The translations under genes were made by a program, and so were the position numbers. The notes beneath the pieces are model-generated. The model searched no databases, had not been told where the DNA came from, and was given only the letters and a program-made list of their open reading frames with translations. Positions 1-10,972 of a stretch of 64,000 nt of DNA are shown piece after piece. Position 1 is the first letter of the stretch. Each line of letters opens with the position of its first letter. This DNA comes from Adiantum capillus-veneris (lineage: Eukaryota > Streptophyta > Polypodiopsida > Polypodiales > Pteridaceae): positions 27,811,946 through 27,875,945 of the forward strand of contig CM043969.1 of the NCBI GenBank assembly GCA_014529385.2, in the 5' to 3' direction.

Positions 1-1
1 G

Positions 2-433
2 CAGTCTTGGATTGCTGACAAGGATGACTTCCTTCGGCGCCGGACAAGAGAGTATCGAGGAAGGGATGCGGCCCTAGCACAGTACCTTTCAAAGCTCTGC
101 GAGTCACCGATAGTAGTTTTTCACAATTCCATGTCACAAGAGGGTTCAATAGCAACTTACACATTCAAGACACTATCACGCTTCTTGGGTGGACCGGTGC
201 TGCCCAAAAGTGCAGATAAAGTCATTCTTGTTGACAAAGTGTTTGCTAGAGATTGTTTTGGTTACTGCCCAGGCTATACAGGTGGTCGGGCAGCGTATTA
301 CTACACGTACACAGCAATGGCACTAGCTCTTGGTAGACAAAACCCAGATGAACTTTTAGAGTATGGCAAACATCTCATGATTCGTTACAAGGGTGACGTG
401 CCAAAAAACAAAATTGAACCTGCAAAATCTTGA
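2..433 (+). CDS. Unknown ORF, 5'-truncated by window edge
   Basis: This reading frame is open from base 2 to the TGA at 431-433 (about 143 residues), so the protein starts outside the window; the first internal ATG is at 131. The visible part has a charged start, then a segment containing FLGGPVLPKSADKVILVDKV and a Gly/Tyr-rich stretch (CPGYTGGRAAYYYTYTAMA). I do not recognise a family. It converges on the minus-strand transposase-like gene, with only 63 bp between the two stop codons. It could therefore be a second gene of the same DNA transposon or an unrelated neighbour. The clean open frame argues against long-dead sequence. Confidence 0.45.
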   Translation, partial: QSWIADKDDFLRRRTREYRGRDAALAQYLSKLCESPIVVFHNSMSQEGSIATYTFKTLSRFLGGPVLPKSADKVILVDKVFARDCFGYCPGYTGGRAAYYYTYTAMALALGRQNPDELLEYGKHLMIRYKGDVPKNKIEPAKS

Positions 434-496
434 TACACTTCAAGTAGCAATTGTATAAGATCATGTATTACATAAATTTTTTACAATGCCATCCAC

Positions 497-3350
497 TCAG
501 AGTATCTTTCTCCACTTGTGATTCACATACACCATTGTCTCTCTCCACCTTCGTTGACTTTCACGAGCTCCGGAGTTGTTGTATGCCATTGATCTTTTAG
601 ATTTTTGTTGTTGTAAATGTCTGATTGCTTGTGCTGTTGCTGAATTTGCCAAGACTTCTTTTGCCTGCATTCGATGAATGATTCTACGATAGAACCATTC
701 AAATAGTTCTCTCAAACTGTTAGCCTTGATTCGAGAGCCACCATGTCGTGTGTGCCTGAAATAAGCATTTCTCGCCATGTAATGAGACTTTTCCATCCCT
801 TGGGTATTCCATATTGCCGGGTTCCCATACTTCTGTATAAAATATGGCAAATGATTGAAGATGATGTGCTGCATATGAAAACAGATTAGTTAGAATGTTT
901 TACACTCACATATTTGCACATAAGAGAGAATGAAATACACAATAATACCATGTAGTGAGTAATCTGGGTGTCTGTCCATGCTGTCTTGAATGATTTTTTC
1001 AGAAGGTTGAGATTTTCCTTGAACTTGTTCATATCACCTTGTGACCAGTCATCTTTGTCGCACATCAAAAATAGGATGTCTATTGATCGCCAAACCTCAG
1101 CCTTCGCGTTACGAGTAGTTGGTTCGTGGTCTTTGACTGCAATATGTAGCTTTTTCCAGCTCTGATACTCTACCTTGCTAACATAAGATGTGTTATATAT
1201 TTTTCCATGTTTTGTTAGCTTTGGATCTCTTGTACCTTGGGGCTTAGATAAAAACCTCCGTGCCTTCACCCCACCGATGGATGGTTTGCATGGGACATCC
1301 TTCTCAGCAGTTGATCTCTTTTCATCCCGCTGGATTTTCACATTGCCACCATGAAGCCCCATATCCGACAGTACCATTTCTAAGCACTGCAAGGCTACTT
1401 GTCGTTCTGCAGAGTTCTTAATCTTCCAAGCAAACCCGATGTATAAGTAGACCAATTTCTCTAAAATTCTACAAAGGGCATGCATTGTACAAATGTGAAC
1501 ATTCACAAGTGGTATTTTCAAAACTGGTCGAAAAGCAGGATCCTCAATGTGACGTGTTGGAGCTTTTCTCCACCACTTTGGGTTCATGACCTTTGCAGGC
1601 TCCATGCAAAACAAACACGGTGACTTTGCCATTGCACCCATTCCACAATTATACATGCACTTTAATGTTTTAAGGTCACCTGCAAGATGCCACTGAACTT
1701 GAAAGTCTCCCCTTCCATCTAGACGTAGTACCTCTCCCTGGTTAGTCTGTCGATCAATCAGCTCCGGAATATTAGTTCGATGGAACACCCAATATAGAAT
1801 CTCATGATCTTCTTTCTTTACCTGCAACACAAAATAAATGAGACTTAAGTAGATCTGAATATTTGAGCTTACTTGAGAATATCGCTTACCTCAAACGCAC
1901 CAAGCCACCATATGTTAGATTCTGATTGAACACTAAAATATAAAGGATCATCATTGGGACACTTTGAGAGGGCTCTATTCATTAAAGTAATAGTAACACG
2001 CTCTAGCTTTTTCTCTTTAACAAGCTCACACTCATCCAGTTTTAACACAAAATGTAATAGTCCACGTGACTCTTCAAATGTGACGTTGTAAAACTCCACC
2101 ATTCTCTTCTGTAGTATCCGCAGGTCCATAAAAATATTGTTGAACTCATCATATGCCACAGTGTTGGCTCCATGGCCACTGTAAGTTGCTTTAATATGAA
2201 AGGGCTGTCCAAGATAGTCTCCCTGTGCCTCGTTAAGCTGAAGCCTCTCTTTCCAAACACTTGAGGCTGATGGTAGAAGTTTGGATTTTATACCTTTCCT
2301 AACAAAGATGGTTGAGACAGACTTTTGGATAGCCGAATATCCTCTTTTGCTTACACCAAGTGAATCAAGTGTGCCTTGTATCTCTTTTGCAGGCACTGAG
2401 TTCTCTGAAATAAAGCGGTCCACTACATTTCTTTGTAGAACCTTAAACTTCTTGTCATGTACTATATCTGCTGCCAGGCTTCTACTTATAAGTGGCTTCA
2501 ATCTCTTTCCTATATTGGCTTTGGGGTCAATGTTTTCCTTGTCAGGATAGATTGAGTCTCTACATGAAGACAATGCATAAGTAAATAACAGAAAATTTGC
2601 TTCGCTAACACTATTTAGGCACATGAAAACAATGCATAACAAGAAAGAACAAAGTGATTACTTAACTAAGACAATGTAGCCAACCAAGAAGCATCACCTT
2701 AATGCTCGGATTCTTTTCTTGAGACCTCCTGATGCAACCTGCAATGTTTCAAGATTGCGCAATTTCTTCTTTCGGATACGACCACCCAAGATGGTGTCCT
2801 TCATTTGACAACTTCGCACCTTTTCTTTCAGTTCTTGTACCTCTGTTTTTTGTTGCAAAATGGTAACCTGATCTGTAGAATGTAAATGTGAAAGGCGAAC
2901 AATCTCACATTGTTGAGATTGGAAAATGCTCTTGTAAGTTCCAGCTTCTCTTGTAAGTGATTTACAATAACCCAGAAGGCCGTTTTCTCCATCACCAGCA
3001 AAGGTCAATAAGCTTGTAGGATTGACAAACGGTGGAGACGCATTAGTTATTGGATTCTTAGGGTAGAGAGAGCCTCTCGTCCAGATATCTATGTGTTTAG
3101 CTCCTTGAGCTCTGAGCGTGTCTATGGAGGTGGGAGGTATATGTGTGTTTGTTTTACTGCGCTTAATCAATGGTTGGTACTCATTGTCCAAATCAATGTG
3201 AAGGTGATATTTGGCTCGTTTGTGGGTAACATTTGTGCCATTTGAGGAGTGCGCCATTAGCCAAATGTGCAGGTTTAATGGAAAGTGAATAGCGGCTGCG
3301 GATTTGTCCCTCCATGTTAGCCTCATTCCCTCCGTATTGACGTTGTTCAT
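497..3350 (-). CDS. Four-exon DDE-transposase-like protein, about 855 aa
   Basis: Four minus-strand open segments join in frame at canonical GT-AG introns: exons 3350-2698, 2559-1890, 1821-949 and 868-497. The introns are 138, 68 and 80 bp; the last two are phase 0 and the first splits one Arg codon. Exon 1 (about residues 1-217) is basic and partly coiled-coil-like. Later parts carry candidate catalytic residues of an RNase-H-fold transposase: D393 in KLDECE, D490 in LAGDLK followed by CLFC (C510, C513), a His-containing VNVHICTMHALC segment, and E758 in NTQGMEKSH. From memory, this order (GDLK, then CxxC, then a late QG-x-EK) resembles an uncharacterised transposase-like family common in cnidarian genomes. 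The start is the ATG at 3350. No internal stop or frameshift is seen, so it may be intact. Terminal inverted repeats were not identified. Confidence 0.7.
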
Positions 3351-4672
3351 TCAATACAACTAAAAAGAGTATTATCCCTCAATCACTACGAACGAATGTT
3401 CAGAGGGGTAAGGAATGTACTTAAAGTACACTTTTTGAAGTTTTACTATGAAAGACCCAGCTCTTTTATTTGTCATTTTTTCTAGAGAGAGAGTGCAAAA
3501 AATACATTTTCTTAGAAGGCCCTCCAAATGACCTCCGAAATTTCCTAATGCAAGGGGTGGATGGGTTAAGAGGAAAGAGATGTTTTATTGAGGGGTATAA
3601 CATTTATATGTATATACACTCTGACAAAGACTAGTACACTCTGAAGTAAATAATTGTTCTAAGTAACTTAGTTCTTGATGGTTTTGAGATGAGTAACTTA
3701 ATCAAAATATGTTTTCACGTTCTGATTAGGGGGGATATCTATGTAACTCATAAGTTCAATCAACCAAGTCATGTGTGTGCATTATATATACCTTAGTAGG
3801 TATGTAGATATGAACTATTGGCCTATTGAGAGATGAAAAATATAACCATTTGGTGTTTTGAGAGATGCTTACACCTATAAATATAAAAACGATTGTTCAT
3901 GTTGTTTACTATATGCATAGAGATCAAAACTAAGGATCTACACTACTAAGAGTATGTTGCAAGCTGTATAATCACACTCCATAGACCGTTAAGAGCCTGT
4001 ATACAAATGATCAACTCAAAAATATCTTGTTGTTGTGCTCATTCCTCATTCAGTTAATTTAAAGTCTAACATTTTGTCTACATGGGAGAAAGTATAGATA
4101 GGGAGAAAGTGCACATAAGTGAAGGTTGTTTGTCTATTATGGTATCCATTGTTTAGTCAAAAGAACTGAAGAGTATTAATTAGTTTTGGCACAAGTAATT
4201 TGTTTGAAAAAGGTCAACCAATATGAGGCTTGTACTCAGTAAAAAGTTGTGTACCAATCACACAAGTGTCTACCCCAGTATGAGACTTGTAACACTCACA
4301 TATGTCATCCATAATTACGAGGCTTGTACTCAATAAACGAGTACCCAATCACATATGTGTTATGACCCCTCTTATTTGTAGGGTGAAGAATGGGGAGAGT
4401 AGTCCAAGTTAATCACCATCCATTGGGAGATATATCTCCTTTTACATAGAGGGAATGATTATTTATTGTTATATTGAGAGAGCTACCCACATTCGCTTGA
4501 GAAGTGCTCTCACACCTTTCCTTTTTGTAAAGATGATGACTAAGGCTAGATTTAGTGTGAGAAATCGGATTACCAAAGAGAGCAATTTAACGAATGATTC
4601 ATTTTTTCATCATAAATATGTATGTCTTATTTATTTTATATAGTTCTAGAATAGATTGATACACAAAAAAGA
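3351..4672. other. AT-rich non-coding stretch upstream of the transposase-like gene
   Basis: No convincing gene. The first few hundred bases would hold the promoter of the minus-strand gene, but I see no distinctive box. Around 4205-4365 a short unit (ATGAGGCTTGTACTCA-like, followed by ACCAATCACA-like) occurs three times in diverged form. The small open frame at 4455-4643 has no recognisable content. Confidence 0.5.
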
Positions 4673-4985
4673 AGCAAATGAAAGTACACATGAAAATAGG
4701 ATTCAGTGAGCATGTAAAGTGTTCACCTTAAATAGTGGTAAAATCTCTTCCTCATATATCCTCATGCAACCGATGAAAGATTATGATCACACGCGTTTTC
4801 TTTAGATTTCCCTCATAGCTCGCAACCCTAGCAGCCCAATATGGTAGTAAAGTCGTGTGTCAATTTATGAGTAAGGTGATCACGCTTAGTCCAAACATTG
4901 GGTGATTAGTCAAAGTTCGACCAACCCACTTTGCCTAGGTAGCCAACCAACCCTACTTTTCAATTAATGGTTTTTGCCAATAATG
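4673..4985 (+). repeat. Dispersed repeat R1, copy 1
   Basis: About 310 bp matching 8369-8660 along most of its length and 6411-6560 in its distal half. Shared landmarks are a GAGCATG-AAAGTGTTCACCTTAAATAGTGG block, a GATCACACGCG block and a GGTGATCACGCTTAGTCCAA block. Copies 1 and 3 lie about 3.7 kb apart in the same orientation, so they could be remnants of LTRs of a lost element, but I could not find a primer-binding site or clear LTR ends. Confidence 0.6.
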
Positions 4986-5252
4986 ACTCAAAAAATACTT
5001 GTATTATAATCCTCTCGAAAGAGAGCTTTGTTGCAATACATGTTTGTGCTCTTGTAGACACTTGAATCAAAAAGATGGTGTCTTCAAGATATTATGATAT
5101 AACCCTCCTTTCCAAATCCTAAACATCCAGCGAGGAGAAAGGAATTGAGAGGAAAGAGGAAGATGAAGGTGGAGAGAAGTATTTTTCAAGCAAGAGAATT
5201 GATATTCCATGCACACTTGCTCGTGAAGATCAACACATCTGATGTCTTCATC

Positions 5253-5255
<3 letters not shown>

Positions 5256-5347
<92 letters not shown>
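5256..5347 (+). repeat. Compound (GT)n(GA)n microsatellite
   Basis: An almost uninterrupted GT run of about 52 bp passes directly into a GA run of about 38 bp. Flanking transcript-like sequence is not recognisable. The same compound GT-then-GA architecture occurs inside the LTRs of the B elements. Confidence 0.95.
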
Positions 5348-5349
<2 letters not shown>

Positions 5350-5564
5350 CTTGCTTTGCCAATCTTGGGCACTTGAGAGAGTGTGTGAGAGGAGCAAGAG
5401 ATTCAAAAATGCAATGAGCCCTCTCTTATATAGCTATGCTAGTGTGTAGCTAGATTAGAATGTTTCACACTTGACCAATAGGTGAGAACACCTCCTAATG
5501 CAACTCAAGCATGCCCAACACTTGTCCCCTCTTGCCTTGCATGCTAGAACTCGCATCCCCCTCT

Positions 5565-5588
5565 CCCCCCCCCCCCCCCCCCCCCCCC
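5565..5588 (+). repeat. 24-bp poly-C tract
   Basis: A homopolymer of C following a C/T-rich lead-in. Its exact length may be affected by sequencing or assembly error. Confidence 0.9.
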
Positions 5589-8368
5589 TCTTCTTGGGAC
5601 TCATCTTGGCAAGTGGAAACACCACATACACTTACACACACTTATTTAAGTTCCCACAAAGCAAGCATATGGCTTAGTTAAGCTTAGTAGACAAAGACTA
5701 GAGTCAACTTACTAAATGAGGAAGATCGGACCTAACCTTAGTCTTTAGTTTTTCCCTTTCATTTAATAAAACACATAAGGTTACCTTTTAATTAATAAGC
5801 TCGGGTGCAAGACCTTTGCACAAACCCTAGAGGCTTATGAAGCTAGCATGGGCCTACAACCTACCTATTGATTTAGGACCTGCTAAATTAGGATATCTTT
5901 GGTAAAAATAAAAACTCACCCTTTGGGCTTTAAAATTTTCACCTCCTGTGCAAAACATTAGCATAGTGCTTTGGAGGTGCCGCCAAGCTGCTCCCCCAAA
6001 ATGTGCTAAATTTAGAAATTTTGTGGCAACTTAGAATTTCACCCTAAGGCTTCCCACCATTCATACTTAGAGCCTAAAGATTTATTCTAAGGACTTGAGC
6101 TTAGTACAATCACTTTTTATTTTTAGACTCCTATAATTTCTCTCGGTCATCTCCTTTGTCATGTACCTTTGATCAAGGGTGCCCGGGTCGTACAATTATC
6201 CTTCCTTGACCTGTACCTATGATTAAGATGACTAGTTAGCAATTACCCTTGCTCTTTTATGGATGTTCCCCTTTTGCTCCCAAGCCTTGGTTGGATTGTT
6301 CCATTAGCTGTTAATCAATTTCACTTGTTGTCTTTTTATTTTCCCTAGACTTAAGTAGTTAGTTTAAGTTGGAATATACTTTTAGAAGGTTAGAAATTAA
6401 TATTCATGACAAAATCAGCCTCATAGGTCACAAGCATAGCGACCCATATGGTAGTGAAGTCGTGTGTTGATTTATGAATAAGGTGATCACGCTTGCTTAG
6501 TCCAAGCATTGAGTGGTTAGTAAATGTTTGACCACCGTACCTTTCAATTAGTGGTTCTTGTGGCAGCGCCCAATTGTGAAATAGGGTCAGAGTGTCTGAT
6601 CATTTTTCAAGGAATCAGAAAATTGACCCTTGAAAATATAATGATACAAGCTTAGCTCCATTTATGAGCTAAGCAGTTGTACACAGTGCCAAGGATAACC
6701 TTAAGGTTTTCAAAAAGAGTTGTACTTGCCTATCCAAAGCCACAAAGCCCATGTTCAACCAACCCACTAGTAACTATCCCTGCTAGTTTAACAGATTTAA
6801 GAAGTGCATACTACTTTCAGAGGTTATGGAAGCCAAGAGGGTGATGTGTGTTATTCAAAGTAAGGGGATCGGTTAAATCATAAGCATATTTGTGTAGTCT
6901 TGAGGTGGTGTATTCAAACTTTAGACTTTGAGTAAATGGGTTAGAGTGCTCAGTTCCTATATAAGATGAGTTACAAGCAAAGGGTACTAAATAGCCAAGT
7001 TTAGGTCTTTATCAATGCCTTTTATTTAGGCATTGAGTTCTTAACTAGTGGCAAGTGAGAGAACAAGATGTATGTTGTAAGGTTATTAGTTTGGTCTATG
7101 ATGGGAGAGCACTAGCTCTAGTAAGGTTTTCTTTCTAAGCGAGAAACATTTTAGGTTGCTAGAGAAGATAGTTTGAGGTTAAAAAGTCAATTAAGCTTTG
7201 AGTCGTCGGCATAAGATATGCATGCATGTATGTATAGATTATTTTATTCTATATAAAAATAGCACAATAGAACCAAAAAATTCCCCAAATAGATTGACTC
7301 AGGACAAGTAAGAATTGACAAGAACGCTTAATTTGTTAAAACAATCTTGTATTGAGCAATTCAATGAAATACAAGCCTTTTCAAAATTATACAGATTATC
7401 AAAGAATCACTTGCTCATGTCTTATGAATATTTGAACAACCATCGACCTACAAAAGTTGGAAAAGGAAGAGCTCTTAGTTGCTTCAATACAAATAGAAAA
7501 AACGTTAGTTCTAAGTACGTGTTACATGTGTCAAAGAACCCCCAATTGTCATCCATGTCATTGTTCTCCTAAATCTAGTTGTTCAAAACAAGAAAATACA
7601 AGAATTCTTTGTTTTTCTCATCTTCCCATAGGGATTATAAGAAAAAATGAACATATGTTGTAGCCCATGTTAGACAATATTTACACCAATTAAACCAAAT
7701 GGTTGTTTGTAAGAAATTATATGGTTAAGATAGATACCCTTATAGTACATAATAGAAGACAAACTTTTAACATGTGATTCATCCATCCTAAAAAAACAAT
7801 TTCTTTTTCCATATGGACCAGCCCAAACCGAGCTATGGCTCAATAAAAAAAATCTCATAGAACAAGCCAACCATAAGCTCCAACATACTCCAATATTTGT
7901 CACCATATTATATAAACCAGTGGCTTGCATCATGTAATAAAATTAAAACCTCCGAGACTTTTTTCATGTCAACATATCCCTGCAAAAAAGGATTACTACC
8001 ACCAATTTCAAGATTTATCCAACTGGCCATGATTACATTAACAACTAGGTTCCATAGCAAAAGATACCATCAGTAAGTGGTATATACAATCCTATCATAG
8101 GACTACTGAATCGGGGGCAACATCAAGATCACCACCTAGCCATTTTGTGCAAATATACCATTAAAAGAAGAGGTCCAATTAAACAAAGCAAATATGTTTC
8201 AGCTAAAATCCTGTAACAATATTGTGATACTTGTGTGTTAGTCGATGTAGGGATAAGATCCATTCCTTTCTTAGGTGCCAACTTTTTTGTCCCCCTCTTA
8301 GCATATTCAAAAATGTTTTGCAGTTGTTGCTACTCTTTAACATGCAAGAGATTGATGTAGAGAAAAGA
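5589..8368. other. Non-coding AT-rich region with one internal R1 copy
   Basis: No gene supported. It contains R1 copy 2 (6411-6560) and otherwise unassigned AT-rich DNA. Small open frames at 7315-7663 (plus) and 7670-7933 (minus) have no family features and are probably chance. A TGGCAGCGCCC string at 6561 superficially resembles a primer-binding site but has no LTR pair. Confidence 0.5.
6411..6560 (+). repeat. Dispersed repeat R1, copy 2 (partial)
   Basis: Matches the distal half of R1 copies 1 and 3: GTCGTGTGTTGATTTATGA, then GGTGATCACGCTT, then an AGTCCAAGCATTGAGTGG-like block. It carries a small CTTG duplication relative to the other copies. Confidence 0.55.
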
Positions 8369-8660
8369 AGCAAATAGAAGTACAAATGCAAATAGGATTG
8401 AGTGAGCATGCAAAGTGTTCACCTTAAATAGTGGCAATAGCTCTTTCTCCTCTATTCGCACATAGTCGACAAAAAATTATGCCCCATGATCACACGCGAT
8501 TGGTTTAGATCGCCCTTGAAGATCGCAAGTGAAGTCATGTGTCGATTAATGAGTAATGGTGAACACGCTTAGTCCAAACATTGAGTGGTTAGTTAATGTT
8601 TGACCAACCCACTTGGCCTCGGTAGTCAACCAAGAACCCTATCAACTCCCATACCCTAGT
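8369..8660 (+). repeat. Dispersed repeat R1, copy 3
   Basis: Full-length match to copy 1 (4673-4985) with about 15-20% difference by eye. It lies some 300 bp upstream of the 5' LTR of element A and is not part of that element. Confidence 0.6.
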
Positions 8661-8958
8661 CAAAGTACTTATCAACAATTTGGTAAATAAATCACCTCAT
8701 ACTTTCATACAAAATATATCTCCAAGTGCTAAATTGAGCTAATGTTCCCATTGACATAAATAAACAAGTAGATGTCAGTGGTAAGAAATGAATTGAAAGA
8801 AAATTCATTGATTTGAGGTCCTTAGGATATCACCATGTTAGATATGTATGTATGTATTTGTTGGTTTAAAATAGCTCTAGAGTAGATGCAATTTTACATG
8901 GTTAGAAAACCCATGACTCCTCAATCATACAAAATTATTTTTGTATTTCAAAAGTTTT

Positions 8959-8968
8959 GTATAGAAAG
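8959..8968. repeat. Left target-site duplication of element A (GTATAGAAAG)
   Basis: Ten bases immediately before the TG that opens the 5' LTR are identical to the ten immediately after the CA of the 3' LTR (26627-26636). Ty3 integrases usually produce 5 bp, so this length is unusual. Confidence 0.75.
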
Positions 8969-10556
8969 TGTCATAAAATCTAATATCTAATATCTAATAT
9001 CTAATATCTAACCAACCCAAATGATTTTCTCAAATTAAACTGATCACTTAATGTAAGAGAATAAACGGGAACAAGGGTTAAGATATAGACATGTGCTTAT
9101 AGGTCTATCTCAACACAGGGCCAATGGTAAAGGGGCCCAAATGAGAGATGATCTATCAAAGAGCAAGGCTAACCAATGGAGCATAAGACCTTAGGGTTAG
9201 CTTCATTTAAGACCTCCAATAATGTGTGTAAAAGTCCTTTGACCTTAGGTAAGCTAGGGCTGAGCTTGAGGCGAGAACCCGACCCAGCTCGAGGTGCTTG
9301 TCTTGCTTGTCATGCTTGATGACTAAGGTGCTTAAGGTGCTTGATGATTGAGGTGCTTGAGATGCTTGAGGTGCTTGACATGCTTGAGATGCTAGGGTTG
9401 TACTTGAGGTGAGAACCCAACCAAGCTTAAAGTGCTTAAGAGCCAAGCTTGTTGTGGGAACTGGGTCTATGCATGAGCATCCTACAAGGAGGGGGCGAGC
9501 CCTACATGAGGGGGGATGAGAGAGAACACCCACACACTCACACAAGACATGCATGGTACAAAGAAACCAAAAGGGACACTTGTCAAGTTCCTCCTCATGT
9601 TGCCCTCATGGTGTGCCTCAAGCCTATTGGTTGGCCACCCAAGGTGTCCAATGATAATTTAGGAGATTTAATTAATTGATTTTTCATTTATAAAGTCCTA
9701 TCTCTCAAAGGGGAAAGGGGGACACTTGTCCCAAGGCTACCCTTGCTGCTTGTAATGCCTCTTGCTTGTGATTGGCTAGGCCTGGAGGGGTCCAATGAGC
9801 TTCAACCATGAGCTACAAGGGGGGGTCGACCCAAGCAAGCTTGGGGGTTGCTTAGGGTGTATACTCACCCACACACACTCACAAACACTCTTATTGTGTG
9901 CTATGAAAAGTGCAAGAGCTCCCTCTCCTTCTCCAAGCAAGTAGAGGTTGAGAGCCTACACCAACACTCTTGGATATGGAGTGCAAATCCAACCAAGAGC
10001 CATGCTTCAATGCTTAAGCTTGCCATCTCCTTCTTCTTCATTACTATGCTATTATGTATGCTAGCAAGAAGAGTTATGATAAGTGAGGAACTAATTCTTT
10101 CTCCTATGAAATGTTTCTTCTTCCTCTTCTCCTACCCTCATTCCCTACTAGCTCTCTCCACCTTCGAAGGTGTTTGAGGTCTTGGGACTAAGGCTTGGAA
10201 TAGTTAAAGCTTTCTTCAAGTTTATGCTATGCTTGTGATGCATGAAGCTTTCCATCTTGCATCACCTAGGTCACAAGGAACACAAAGATTGTATTGTAAC
10301 AAGTCTCTCCTAATGGGAGAAATCATAATACAACTGCCTATTGGAGGGGGGACCGGCTCCACATAAATCGGGTCCTCAACTATTGTCATGTTCTCTAAAT
10401 TCTCTCTCTTGCAAAATTATTGTTCATGCCAATTTAACTAATTGCTATGATTATCTTGCTATCTTCAATTATGTTCACCCGCTATACTCACAAAGTCATT
10501 TCTCAAAAGTAATCTCATTAATTTCCGCTACTCTCAAGTTAAATAGGCCAATTCCA
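8969..10556 (+). repeat. Element A 5' LTR (1588 bp)
   Basis: Starts TGTCATAAAATC and ends AATTCCA. Directly after the start it holds four TAATATC heptads, against two in the 3' LTR and one in the remnant at 43921. Around 9285-9410 there is a minisatellite built on GAGGTGCTTGA. The second half carries a conserved block (about 9895-10030) also found inverted at 36.0-37.2 kb. It would act as promoter and polyadenylation region of the element. Confidence 0.92.
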
Positions 10557-10562
10557 TTACAT

Positions 10563-10574
10563 TGGGATCAGAGC
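10563..10574 (+). promoter_or_regulatory. Element A primer-binding site (initiator tRNA-Met type)
   Basis: TGGGATCAGAGC lies six bases after the 5' LTR end. It differs at one base from TGGTATCAGAGC, the common plant LTR-element PBS complementary to the 3' end of initiator tRNA-Met. Confidence 0.8.
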
Positions 10575-10972
10575 ATTTGGTTTCTCTTTTCTTGCTTAAG
10601 AAGAGAGGTCCTTAAGTAGCCTATAAATGGTTGATGTTAATTATATTAGGGTAAGTGGAACTGGGATCTATTATCAATTTTGTTGAGCCCACTATGTGGG
10701 ATATGGTGCACACCTCGGGAGCTTTAGTCTTACTAATGGAGTCTTTTTAGACTTGCCTACGGCTTTACCATTATTGAGCCATAAGAAGTCCAAAAGGAGC
10801 TAACCCTTGGCAGCTCTGCTATGTTAGACCTACTCCTCTACTCTCTATAATTAACCACTTTGAGCCGTGGGAGTAGATACTTAAGAGCTGATTTTCAAAG
10901 GCTAAGAGGAGTGGCAACTAAGGTTTTGAATTGCTAAAGCATACACTAAGTACATACATAAATTTTGTTAAC

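Noticed and set aside
6561-6571. Possible primer-binding site TGGCAGCGCCC
   Set aside because: No LTR end before it, no paired LTR and no coding region after it.
7315-7933. Short plus- and minus-strand ORFs in the 7.3-7.9 kb region
   Set aside because: Short, AT-driven frames without family features or conserved neighbours.
8975-9012. Regularly spaced repeats as a CRISPR-like array
   Set aside because: They are head-to-tail heptads with no spacers and belong to the LTR tip. The genome is eukaryotic.
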